From Archivesica marissinica (taxonomy: Eukaryota; Mollusca; Bivalvia; Venerida; Vesicomyidae), in NCBI GenBank assembly GCA_014843695.1, contig CM026395.1:48328813-48392812 (forward strand): DNA of 64,000 nucleotides, read 5' to 3'. Numbering within the stretch: position 1 is the stretch's first letter; every line of letters begins with the position of its first letter. Both the position numbers and the translations under genes were made by a program. Below the pieces are notes generated by a model. It saw nothing but the letters and a program-made list of their open reading frames with translations. It was not told where the DNA came from and searched no databases. Positions 34,473-45,000 of the stretch are shown here, one piece after another.

Positions 34473-34608
34473 CAGTCAACCTGCATTAAGCAGCCAGATT
34501 CCCAATATGTTGTTTTGCTATACATTTGACCTATATTAAGCAGCCACCTGTGTTAAGCAGCCACTTTCTGTGATTCCATTGGCTGGCTGCTTAACACAAG
34601 TTTGACTG
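34473..34608. mobile_element. short TIR element (MITE, Tc1/mariner-like ends)
   Basis: Left end CAGTCAACCTGCATTAAGC, right end in reverse CAGTCAAACTTGTGTTAAGC, about 24 bp of inverted repeat including AAGCAGCCA. The right flank is TA; the left flank is the last bases of the 83-bp satellite. Internal direct repeats of TTAAGCAGCCAC. A related fragment is at 49995-50015. Confidence 0.7.
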
Positions 34609-35133
34609 TATACACATAAACTTAATATAAACATACAACAACTTATCCAATGCATCCTTTTTTAAATAGACATTAACGTTTCTGAACGCATGGTTCGAAT
34701 GATGTGAGCTGCGCATATCAAATTAGTATCTAATATGTGTTTATCCTACCTTCATGTGAAATAACGTACAAAAACGGCCTGCCTAATAATTTTTGCTTTA
34801 TTAGTCAGTGCCTAATAAAGCTTTTATGACCCAGATTACGGTTTGTAAATAAACAAAGCGTCTATTGTCACATTGTGTTGTCTGCTGAGTTTGGAAAATG
34901 TCTCAAAAAGAAAGTCGTGTACAGGCAAACTTTCAGGTTGTTTGGGATGAATTATCAGCACTCGATGAGACCCCTCTGGAAACTACTGTTGTCAGAGAAA
35001 TGTCATTTATCATTTATCTATAAATAGAAATATCAATGCGCAATATATTACCAAGTGCGTAGCGAGTTTATAAGCTGTCATGGCTAGTTTGTTTGTTTTT
35101 GTGTCGGGTGCACACTCTGAATGTAGGATAAAT
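34609..35133. other. spacer between 83-bp arrays; one short unrecognised ORF
   Basis: A 41-codon plus-strand frame from ATG 34898 (MSQKESRVQANFQVVWDEL) has ordinary amino-acid composition but no family I recognise. It could be a first exon of a lost element. Nothing else is seen. Confidence 0.35.
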
Positions 35134-35276
35134 AGAATATTAGGTTACTGTTTTATAAATTTTAATTTATTAGGCTCGTCTCCGAAAAAATACAAGGCTC
35201 GGCAGAGCCTCGCCTTGTATTTTTTCTCCGACTCGCCTAATAAATTAAAATTTATAAGACAGTAACCTAATATTCT
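35134..35276. mobile_element. 143-bp near-perfect palindrome (hairpin element)
   Basis: Arms of about 65 bp (AGAATATTAGGTTACTG, AATTTTAATTTATTAGG, AAAAAATACAAGGC) around a loop CTCGGCAGAGCCTCG-like centre. The arms differ at few positions. No clear target-site duplication, so whether it is a foldback transposon or a replication-born palindrome is open. Confidence 0.85.
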
Positions 35277-35674
35277 CTATATATTATTAAGATTACATAG
35301 TCACGTGATCAGTGAATGATTCTCGACAGAAGACGAACTAATGAGATAGTTCTTGTTCTTTTCTATTGTCTCCCTTGACAGATGAAGTCGCATTTATCCC
35401 AAACTGCATAGTGGTCATTTTAGTTGGAATCCTTTGTTTTTACGGTTGTTCCCTAACAAGATGTGGCGGGATTGTAAATCTTATGTCATCAAAAAATCAT
35501 GCCATCTATTTAATAAGAAGTTGTTACCGTAATGGTAAAGTATGTAGGATATCTGTCGAAATTTATTAATTTAATAAACAATAGATAAGAAAAACGGCTC
35601 GAAATTGATAGCATTGGGTGTAACGTATGTAAAATAACACAATCATTTTGTTTTCTGGTAAATATTTACCTAGG
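35277..35674. other. spacer, no supported gene
   Basis: A 67-codon plus frame at 35366-35569 with one hydrophobic stretch is unsupported. No repeat recognised. Confidence 0.4.
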
Positions 35675-38600
35675 GTACGGACTCGCCAACTAATGTGTAA
35701 TTAATGTAATTGATGTCACGCTGTGCTATGGGGTCCCGCTATAAAGGCCGTCCCGCACGGATTCGCCAACTAATGTGTAATTAATGTAATTGATGTTGTC
35801 ACGCTGTGCTATGGGGCACCGCTATAAAGGCCGTCCCGCACGGAATCGCCAACTAATGTGTAATTAATGCAATTGATGTTGTCACGCTGTGCTATGGGGC
35901 ACCCCTATAAAGGCCGTCCCGCACGGAATCGCCAACTAATGTGTAATTAATGCAATTGATGTTGTCACGCTGTGCTATGGGGCCCCCGCTATAAAGGCAC
36001 GGAATCGCCAAGTAATGTGTAATTAATGTAATTGATGTTGTCACGCTGTGCTATGGGGCCCCCGCTATAAAGGCACGGAATCGCCAACTAATGTTTAATT
36101 AATGTAATTAATGTTGTCACGCTGTGCTATGGGGCCCCGCTATAAAGGCAGTTCCGCAGGAAATCGCCAACTAATGTTTAATTAATGTAATTAATGTTGT
36201 CACGCTGTGACATGGGGCCCGCTATCAGGGCACGGACTCGCCAACTAATGTTTAATTAATGTAATTGATGTTGTCACGCTGTGCTATGGGGCCCCGCTAT
36301 AAAGGCAGTCCCGCACGGAATCGCCAACTAATGTTTAATTAATGTAATTGATGTTGTCACGATGTGCTATGGGGCCCCGCTATAAAGGCAGTCGCGCACA
36401 GAATCGCCAACTAATGTTTAATTAATGTAATTAATGTTGTCACGCTGTGCTATGGTGCTCCGCTATAAAGGCACGGACTCGCCAACTAATGTTTAATTAA
36501 TGTAATTGATGTTGTCACGCTGTGCTATGGGGCCCCGCTATAAAGGCAGTCCCGCACGGAATCGCCAACTAATGTTTAATTAATGTAATTGATGTTGTCA
36601 CGATGTGCTATGGGGCCCCGCTATAAGCGCACGGAATCGCCAACTAATGTTTAATTAATGTAATTGATGTTGTCACGCTGTGCTATGGGGCCCCGCTATA
36701 AAGGCAGCACGGACTCGCCAACTAATGTTTAATTAATGTAATTGATGTTGTCACGCTGTGCTATGGGGCCCCGCTATAAAGGCAGTCCCGCACGGAATCG
36801 CCAACTAATGTTTACTTGATGTTGTCAAGCTGTGCTATGGGGCCCCGCTATAAAGGCAGTCCCGCACGGAATCGCCAACTAATGTGTAATTAATGTAATT
36901 GATGTTGTCACGCTGTGCTATGGGGCCCCGCTATAAAGGCCGTCCCGCACGGAATCGCCAACTAATGTTTAATTGATGTTGTCACGCTGTGCTATGGGGC
37001 CCCGCTATAAAGGCCGTCCCGCACGGAATCGCCAACTAATGTTTAATTAATGTAATTGATGTTGTCACGCTGTGCTATGGGGCCCCGCTATAAAGGTAGT
37101 CCCGCACGGAATCGCCAACTAATGTTTAATTAATGTAATTGATGTTGTCACGCTGTGCTATGGGGCCCCCGCTATAAAGGCAGTCCCGCACGGAATCGCC
37201 AACTAATGTTTAATTAATGCAATTGATGTTGTCACGCTGTGCTATGGGGCCCCGCTATAAAGGCAGTCCCGCACGGAATCGCCAACTAATGCTTAATTAA
37301 TGCAATCGATGTTGTCACGCTGTGCTATGGGCCCCCCGCTATAAAGCTAGTCCCGCACGGAATCGCCAACTAATGTTTAATTAATGTAACTGATGTTGTC
37401 ACGCTGTGCTATGGGGCCCCGCTATAAAGGCCGTCCCGCACGGAATCGCCAACTAATGTTTAATTGATGTTGTCACGCTGTGCTATGGGGCCCCGCTATA
37501 AAGGCCGTCCCGCACGGAATCGCCAACTAATGTTTAATTAATGTAATTGATGTTGTCACGCTGTGCTATGGGGCCCCGCTATAAAGGTAGTCCCGCACGG
37601 AATCGCCAACTAATGTTTAATTAATGTAACTGATGTTGTCACGCTGTGCTATGGGGTCGCGCTATAAAGGCAGTCCCGCACGGAATCGCCAACTAATGTT
37701 TACTTAATGCAATTGATGTTGTCACGATGTGCTATGGGGCCCCGCTATAAAGGCAGTCCCGCACGGAATCGCCAACTAATGTTTAATTAATGTAATTGAT
37801 GTTGTCACGCTGTGCTATGGGGCCCCGCTATAAAGGCAGTGCCGCACGGAATCGCCAACTAATGTGTAATTGATGTTGTCACGCTGTGCTATGGGGCCCC
37901 GCTATAATGGCAGTCCCGCACGGAATCGCCAACTAATGTTTAATTAATGTAATTGATGTTGTCACGCTGTGCTATGAGGCCCCGCTATAAAGGCAGTCCC
38001 GCACGGAATGGCCAACTAATGTTTAATTGATGTTGTCACGCTGTGCTATGGGGCCCCGCTATAAAGGCAGTCCCGCACGGAATCGCCAACTAATGTTTAA
38101 TTAATGCAATCGATGTTGTCACGCTGTGCTATGGGGCCCCCCGCTATAAAGCTTGTCCCGCACGGAATCGCCAACTAATGTTTAATTAATGTAATTGATG
38201 TTGTCACGCTGTGCTATGGGGCCCCGCTATAAAGGCAGTCCCGCACGGAATCGCCAACTAATGTTTAATTAATGTAATTGATGTTGTCACGCTGTGCTAT
38301 GAGGCCCCGCTATAAAGGCAGTCCCGCAGGGAATGGCCAACTAATGTGTAATTAATGTAATTAATGTTGTCACGCTGTGCTATGGGGACCCGCTATAAAG
38401 GCAGTCCCGCACGGAATCGCCAACAAATGTTTAATTGATGTTGTCACGCTGTGCTATGGGGCCCCGCTATAAAGGCAGTCGCGCACGGAATCGCCAACTA
38501 ATGTGTAATTGATGTTGTCACGCTGTGCTATGGGGCCCCGCTATAAAGGCAGTCCCGCACGGAATCGCCAACTAATGTTTAATTAATGTAATTGATGTTG

Positions 38601-40306
38601 TCACGCTGTGCTATGAGGCCCCGCTATAAAGGCAGTCCCGCAGGGAATGGCCAACTAATGTGTAATTAATGTAATTAATGTTGTCACGCTGTGCTATGGG
38701 GACCCGCTATAAAGGCAGTCCCGCACGGAATCGCCAACTAATGTTTAATTGATGTTGTCACGCTGTGCTATGGGGCCCCGCTATAAAGGCAGTCCCGCAC
38801 GGAATCGCCAACTAATGTTTAATTAATGTAATTGATGTTGTCACGCTGTGCTATGGGGCCCCGCTATAAAGACAGTCCCGCACGGCATCGCCAACTAATG
38901 TTTAATTGATGTTGTCAAGCAGTGCTATGGGGCCCCGCTATAAAGGCAGTCCCGCACGGAATCGCCAACTAATGTGTAATTAATGTAATTGATGTTGTCA
39001 CGCTGTGCTATGGGGCCCCGCTATAAAGGCCGTCCCGCACGGAATCGCCAACTAATGTTTAATTGATGTTGTCACGCTGTGCTATGGGGCCCCGCTATAA
39101 AGGTAGTCCCGCACGGAATCGCCAACTAATGTTTAATTAATGTAATTGATGTTGTCACGCTGTGCTATGGGGCCCCCGCTATAAAGGCAGTCCCGCATGG
39201 AATCGCCAACTAATGTTTAATTAATGCAATTGATGTTGTCACGCTGTGCTATGGGGCCCCGCTATAAAGGCAGTCCCGCACGGAATCGCCAACTAATGTT
39301 TAATTAATGCAATCGATGTTGTCACGCTGTGCTATGGGGCCCCCCGCTATAAAGCTTGTCCCGCACGGAATCGCCAACTAATGTTTAATTAATGTAATTG
39401 ATGTTGTCACGCTGTGCTATGGGGCCCCGCTATAAAGGCAGTCCCGCACGGAATCGCCAACTAATGTTTAATTAATGTAATTGATGTTGTCACGCTGTGC
39501 TATGAGGCCCCGCTATAAAGGCAGTCCCGCAGGGAATGGCCAACTAATGTGTAATTAATGTAATTAATGTTGTCACGCTGTGCTATGGGGACCCGCTATA
39601 AAGGCAGTCCCGCACGGAATCGCCAACTAATGTTTAATTGATGTTGTCACGCTGTGCTATGGGGCCCCGCTATAAAGGCAGTCGCGCACGGAATCGCCAA
39701 CTAATGTGTAATTGATGTTGTCACGCTGTGCTATGGGGCCCCGCTATAAAGGCAGTCCCGCACGGAATCGCCAACTAATGTTTAATTAATGTAATTGATG
39801 TTGTCACGCTGTGCTATGAGGCCCCGCTATAAAGGCAGTCCCGCAGGGAATGGCCAACTAATGTGTAATTAATGTAATTAATGTTGTCACGCTGTGCTAT
39901 GGGGACCCGCTATAAAGGCAGTCCCGCACGGAATCGCCAACTAATGTTTAATTGATGTTGTCACGCTGTGCTATGGGGCCCCGCTATAAAGGCAGTCCCG
40001 CACGGAATCGCCAACTAATGTTTAATTAATGTAATTGATGTTGTCACGCTGTGCTATGGGGCCCCGCTATAAAGGCAGTCCCGCACGGAATCGCCAACTA
40101 ATGTGTAATTAATGTAATTGATGTTGTCACGCTGTGCTATGGGGCCCCGCTATAAAGGCCGTCCCGCACGGAATCGCCAACTAATGTTTAATTGATGTTG
40201 TCACGCTGTGCTATGGGGCCCCGCTATAAAGGTAGTCCCGCACGGAATCGCCAACTAATGTTTAATTAATGTAATTGATGTTGTCACGCTGTGCTATGGG
40301 GCCCCC
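35675..40306. repeat. 83-bp satellite, array 2, about 57 copies, with 1,203-bp higher-order repeat
   Basis: Same unit as array 1, mixed 83- and 73-bp forms. Rare variants recur at a fixed distance: AGGGAATGGCC at 38328 and 39531, and at 38642 and 39845; AAAGCTTGTCCCG near 38149 and 39352. All give 1,203 bp. A variant GCTTAATTAATGCAATCG is shared with array 1 (34159 and 37291). Confidence 0.95.
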
Positions 40307-40444
40307 GATATCGTAGGTAGTGTTGTCTCAGTAAACAATTAGTGCTGCACATTGATTATAATTTTATATTGACACAACACCGATGTAAATATTTTATAAA
40401 TACCCAGAATATAGCAATACTGTATAATGAATAACAGCTCCATA

Positions 40445-40733
40445 TAGACGGATATGTAGTCCAGTGGTAACACGCTGGACTTGTAATCCAGGGATCGCAA
40501 GTTTCATCCCCCGTCTGACCCTAATAACATTAACAATCTTTCAGATGCGACTTTCGTGTCGGTGCTGTAGGCTACACCGTGCACGCAAAAGAACCAGATG
40601 AGACTCTGGAATGGGTATCTGTCTGTATCATTGTACTATCCTCAGAAAATCTGAAATTGCTAATCTCTTCTGGAGGCGTCGCTCATATAGGCAACCGGTA
40701 GCGACGATAAATAAACGTAAATCACACACACAG
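40445..40733 (+). mobile_element. tRNA-derived SINE, family A
   Basis: Head TAGTCCAGTGGTAACACGC and CCCCCGTCTGACC, body ACAATCTTTCAGATGCGAC, tail GGCAACCGGTAGCGACG-ATAAATAAACG. Directly followed by a SINE-B copy. Confidence 0.88.
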
Positions 40734-40965
40734 CAGCTCCAACCAAGCGGAAGTGCGTTCGCTTCAGGTACGAAAGGTTCGGAGTTCGAGCCCCGCTGGA
40801 GCCGTTACGATTGTGCCCTTAGGCAAGGCATTTAAATTCCACGTTGCCTCTTCTCTCTCCCTCGTGGCGATGGATTCCATCAGGAATGAGGTCTCGAGAG
40901 TGATTAATATAAGTTGAAATAACTTGTTTCGCAATCGAGCTAAAATAAATTTGTATAAAAATATA
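40734..40965 (+). mobile_element. tRNA-derived SINE, family B (best plus-strand copy)
   Basis: Head AAGCGGAAGTGCGTTCGC with box B GGAGTTCGAGCCCCGC. Body CCTTAGGCAAGGCATTTAAA, CTCTCTCCCTCGTGGCG, ATGAGGTCTCGAGAG. Tail TTAATATAAGTTG, CTTGTTTCGCAATCGAGC, ending TAAATTTGTATAAA. It abuts the 3' end of the SINE-A upstream. Confidence 0.88.
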
Positions 40966-41230
40966 TTTTTTTAAAAAAAGCGGAAGTGTATCTGTCACTA
41001 CCGCCATGTACTCTGCCATGCTAAACAGTCAATTCCAGGCTCGTAGACACACTGAGGCACACCGAGGCAGACGCCTCGGTTAAAATTTCCAAAGCAAAAA
41101 AACAACAAGAATCAAATAAATAAAATGCAAATAATATCCCTTTGCTGTATAAAATGTTAGACAACTAGAGAGCTGAAAGGTCAGTACATGATGTATATAG
41201 ACCCTGAATGTTTACAATCACTGCAAGTGT
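40966..41230. other. intergenic, no gene seen
   Basis: A-rich stretch and unique sequence without a recognisable feature. Confidence 0.5.
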
Positions 41231-41530
41231 AGTGTAGGTTAGTGGGTAATAGTAGTCACGTGAACAACGCATGGGTGGTAGCGGTGCGCCATTGATTGCA
41301 CGGTCGCTGTTCTCATATATATAATAATAACAACGTAGCCTCATAGCCTAGCTACGCGCCTGATAACAACGTAGCCTCAGCAGTTTCGGATGCTACCGTT
41401 ATCCAACGCATGGGTGGTGTAGTGTAGGTTAGTGGGTAATAGTAGTCACGTGAACAACGCATGGGTGGTAGCGGTGCGCCATTGATTGCACGGTCGCTGT
41501 TCTCATATATATAATAATAACAACGTAGCA
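41231..41530 (+). repeat. direct duplication, about 115 bp twice
   Basis: GTGTAGGTTAGTGGGTAATA to ATAATAATAACAACGTAGC occurs at about 41231-41347 and 41418-41530, 187 bp apart and almost identical. Short CAACGTAGCCTCA repeats lie between. Confidence 0.9.
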
Positions 41531-41572
41531 GTTTCGGATGTTACCGTTATGCAATTAAATGCTAGTATGTTT

Positions 41573-41803
41573 TACCTGTTGCCCATATTATGAGCGACGC
41601 CTCCTGCAGAGATTAGTCATTTAGATTTTTGGAGGATAGTGCAATGATACAGACGACCCATTCCAGTGTCTCCTCTGGTTCTTTTATTTGTATGGTGTAA
41701 AGCACCGACACGATACCTCTTTTTTTAAATCCCATCTGAAAGACTGTTAATTTTATTAGGGTCAGACGGGGGATCGAACTTTCGATCCCTGAATTACCAG
41801 TTA
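41573..41803 (-). mobile_element. tRNA-derived SINE, family A (head truncated)
   Basis: Reverse copy: CGACGCCTCCTGCAGAG, ATGATACAGACGACCC, CGACACGATACC, and CAGACGGGGGATCGAAC at the right. Confidence 0.85.
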
Positions 41804-41967
41804 CCGGAAATAAACGGAAACTCTCGGACTTTGTGATATCTAATTATCATATAGTAGTCCCATTGTATACCCGGTTTGACATATCTCATACCTCCAAAAC
41901 GGCGCGAAAATAATATTCCTTTTATTTATATTGAAACATGGCACTTTTATATACATTATTATAATAG

Positions 41968-42089
41968 AATCAACGAGTGATGGTGCGCTGGATGATGGGA
42001 TTGTCTTCTCGTCAATGAGACAGCCACCACTCATCAAACAGTTGAAAGGAATTCTCTCAGAATACCCGGATGGAGGACAAATTTTAAAG
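41968..42089 (+). CDS. sacsin-like exon 1 of those visible
   Basis: Ends ...GGQILK before GTATAC at 42090. The left border is uncertain: an acceptor TAATAG at 41962-41967 gives a 122-base exon, while the ATG at 42015 would make this the first coding exon (25 codons, [12 protein letters not shown]...). Confidence 0.75.
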
Positions 42090-45000
42090 GTATACTTTCA
42101 TAAGTAGATAACATATAAAGGTCATGTGACGCTCACCTACACGTCATCTTATGGCGTTCCTTGTACATTATTGAAGTACATAAAACATTAATGAAACGTG
42201 GCCATGACGATCACGATTTAATGTTATGCGTCGGATATGTTAATGCGTCTATGCGCAGTTGTATATCGTTCTTTACCCGTTCAAGGGCAGCCAATCCCGT
42301 CCTTGCTACGTTTCTATGAGTTTCAGTCATGGCAACTACAGTCGGCGTCCATTGCGTCCACATAGGCAATGGGTGAGAACGGTAAAGTACGGTATCAAGC
42401 GTATTGTAAACAGTACGACAGTACGTTATTGTTTGCAAACTTGATCTTGTAACATAAAGAACACTTAAAAGACACTTTCAAAACAGATTTGCCAACCTAC
42501 ATACTGTTATGGCTTCCGTAAAACACACTGTCCAATTAGCGCAGTGGTTAACTAGTGCGCTCGCTTCTCACCAATGCAACCTAGGTTCGATCCTCGGACC
42601 GGGAAGTATGTTAGATATTAAGGTGGTCGCCAGATCGGACAGGTGGGTTTTCTTCGGGTACTCTGGTATCCTCCCACACGAATGACCACATTTACACTTT
42701 CATCCGTGCCAACGAGAGTGGTTAATATAAGTTGTTAACACTTGCTTCGCAATCGTTGTAAAATATATCAAGTTTAAACATACGGACACACGGACATTGT
42801 GGAGATTATTATTACTGTATCTCAATCGAAGATATTTCTGCACGTACTTGTGTTTTCTCAGTTTCCTCATATTAGGAAATATAATTGTTGTAATATTAAA
42901 TAATTCTATAGTATTGTTTACCTTTAGGAATTGATCCAGAACGCCGAAGATGCTGATGCGAATGAAGTCAGAATCATGTATGACGGACGACGAATTAATG
43001 ACGAAACAAGCGAAACGCCTCAGATATATAACAAATTCTTCAGGGTATGTATTGAATACATTTTGTGAGTATTTATTTTATAACCGTCTCCGTGGCCTAG
43101 TGATTAAGCCGCCCTCCTCGGAGCGGGGGGTCGAAGGTTCGAACCTCGTCAGGGGTTCGTTCTGATATGGCCGGTTGGTGAGCCGCCAGCTAGTTAAATA
43201 ATGTCTAGTTATTGTCTACCAGCCTGGCGCCTGGCATACAAGCATAGGAAGTACTGGTGTCTCTTTATGTCCGACACTATAATAAACAAACATTTTACTT
43301 TTATTTTCCTATTATTTTTAGAAGTAACACATGGGATCACATAATCATTTATATTTTATTAAGGTGTATAAATCAGCAGCTGTTTGAAATCAAAAGTTGT
43401 TGAAATTAACAGTATATAAATTATTATGCAGTGCAGAAATAAAGTTAATAACGAGCGACGACAATTCATTCTACAGCAACAATACGACATTACAAACTAT
43501 AAGCGACAATTCATTCTACAGCAACAATGCGACATTATAACAAACTACAAGTGACAATTCATTCTACAGTAACACTACAACCAACAATACCTTTGTAGAT
43601 CCTCAAATAAACGTATCTATAGAATATCTCTGTATATCATACAATGGATCTAAAGTCAACCTTCTGCAATGTGTAATATTAACTCTCTCGATGGAAATGT
43701 GCGGGAACCATTCCGGTTGATTAATACAGGTGAGCGAAATCTACGCTTGAATGCGTCTCAACTCGTATTAGCTATTGTTATGATAAAAGTATAAAATACG
43801 ACCCTATTACAAATATACCATTAGACCGCCTCCGTGGTCGAGTGGTTACGGTCGCTGACTTGTATACCACTGTAACCTATCATCTCCGTTCAGACCGTGT
43901 CTCATTTATATGAAAAAGATGGCAGTTTCTTACGGAGGTTGGTGCACCAAGTACTGGTTAACCGCTGGAGCCTGCCCAGGAACGTTGTTGTTAGGTAAAC
44001 TGCCAGTCGCTCAAATGGGAAACCGGTAGCGATGTTAAATAAACTTAAATAGAAACAAAAAAACATTACAGATAGAAATACTTATTGCACTCTCTGAATA
44101 ATGTTTGCGCACAAACAATGAGTTTGCTCCAGGGCCATTTATGTCTACAATGATACAGTCTTCACTTAGCACAAGACAAGATAGTTTAATGTTGAACAAT
44201 TTGGTATTGGATTTGAGTGTGTCACGACTGGCAAGTAAGTACTTCTGATTCCCAGCTCGCTTGGGTGAAGTGTGTCACTTTTGTGTTCATCAAGGGTAAT
44301 AGTGCACATATAATTATTCCAGGCTCCGGCCCTTTGTGTCTACAATGATGCAGTGTTCACGGAGAGGGACTGGGATGGCATACAAATGATATACAGTAGT
44401 GTGAAGGAAGATGATCCACTCAAGGTTGGCAGATTCGGTCTGGGCTTCAAGTCCGTCTTCCATATCACAGGTAAGCATTGGAATTAGTGTACAAAGCAAG
44501 TCAATCATATAAATTAGTATGTCCATAAACTAATGCTACTCTTAATGAGATGTATCGAATCAAAAGGTAATATTGATAATTGAGTTAGGTTGTGCGACGA
44601 AACAGCACATTACAAGACGCAGGGTGTATTGTTGCAGACGTACATTAACTGATGGTGGATTGCTGAATTCACATCCCGATCGAAACTCTTGCTGTTCTTA
44701 AACAAAGCACTTTACATGGCATTGCTTAGAACCTAGTATGTATGGTGTCACAAAGGGGCCGAGTGGTTAAGATCGTTGACTTATCCCTTATCGCCGTTAG
44801 TTCGAATCCCATGAAGTTGTCGAGGTCGTTATTGTGTTTTAGATATCACATATCTTCCGATCCTGCCATCGTAAAGCAAGTGTTACAAAATGGAACAACA
44901 ACTACGACATCAAATACAAACATCTTTAAGATATGTTCACATCATCGATTTATTAGTACAACTGTGGATATGTGTATGTCACAGCTGTCAGTTCTAATCC

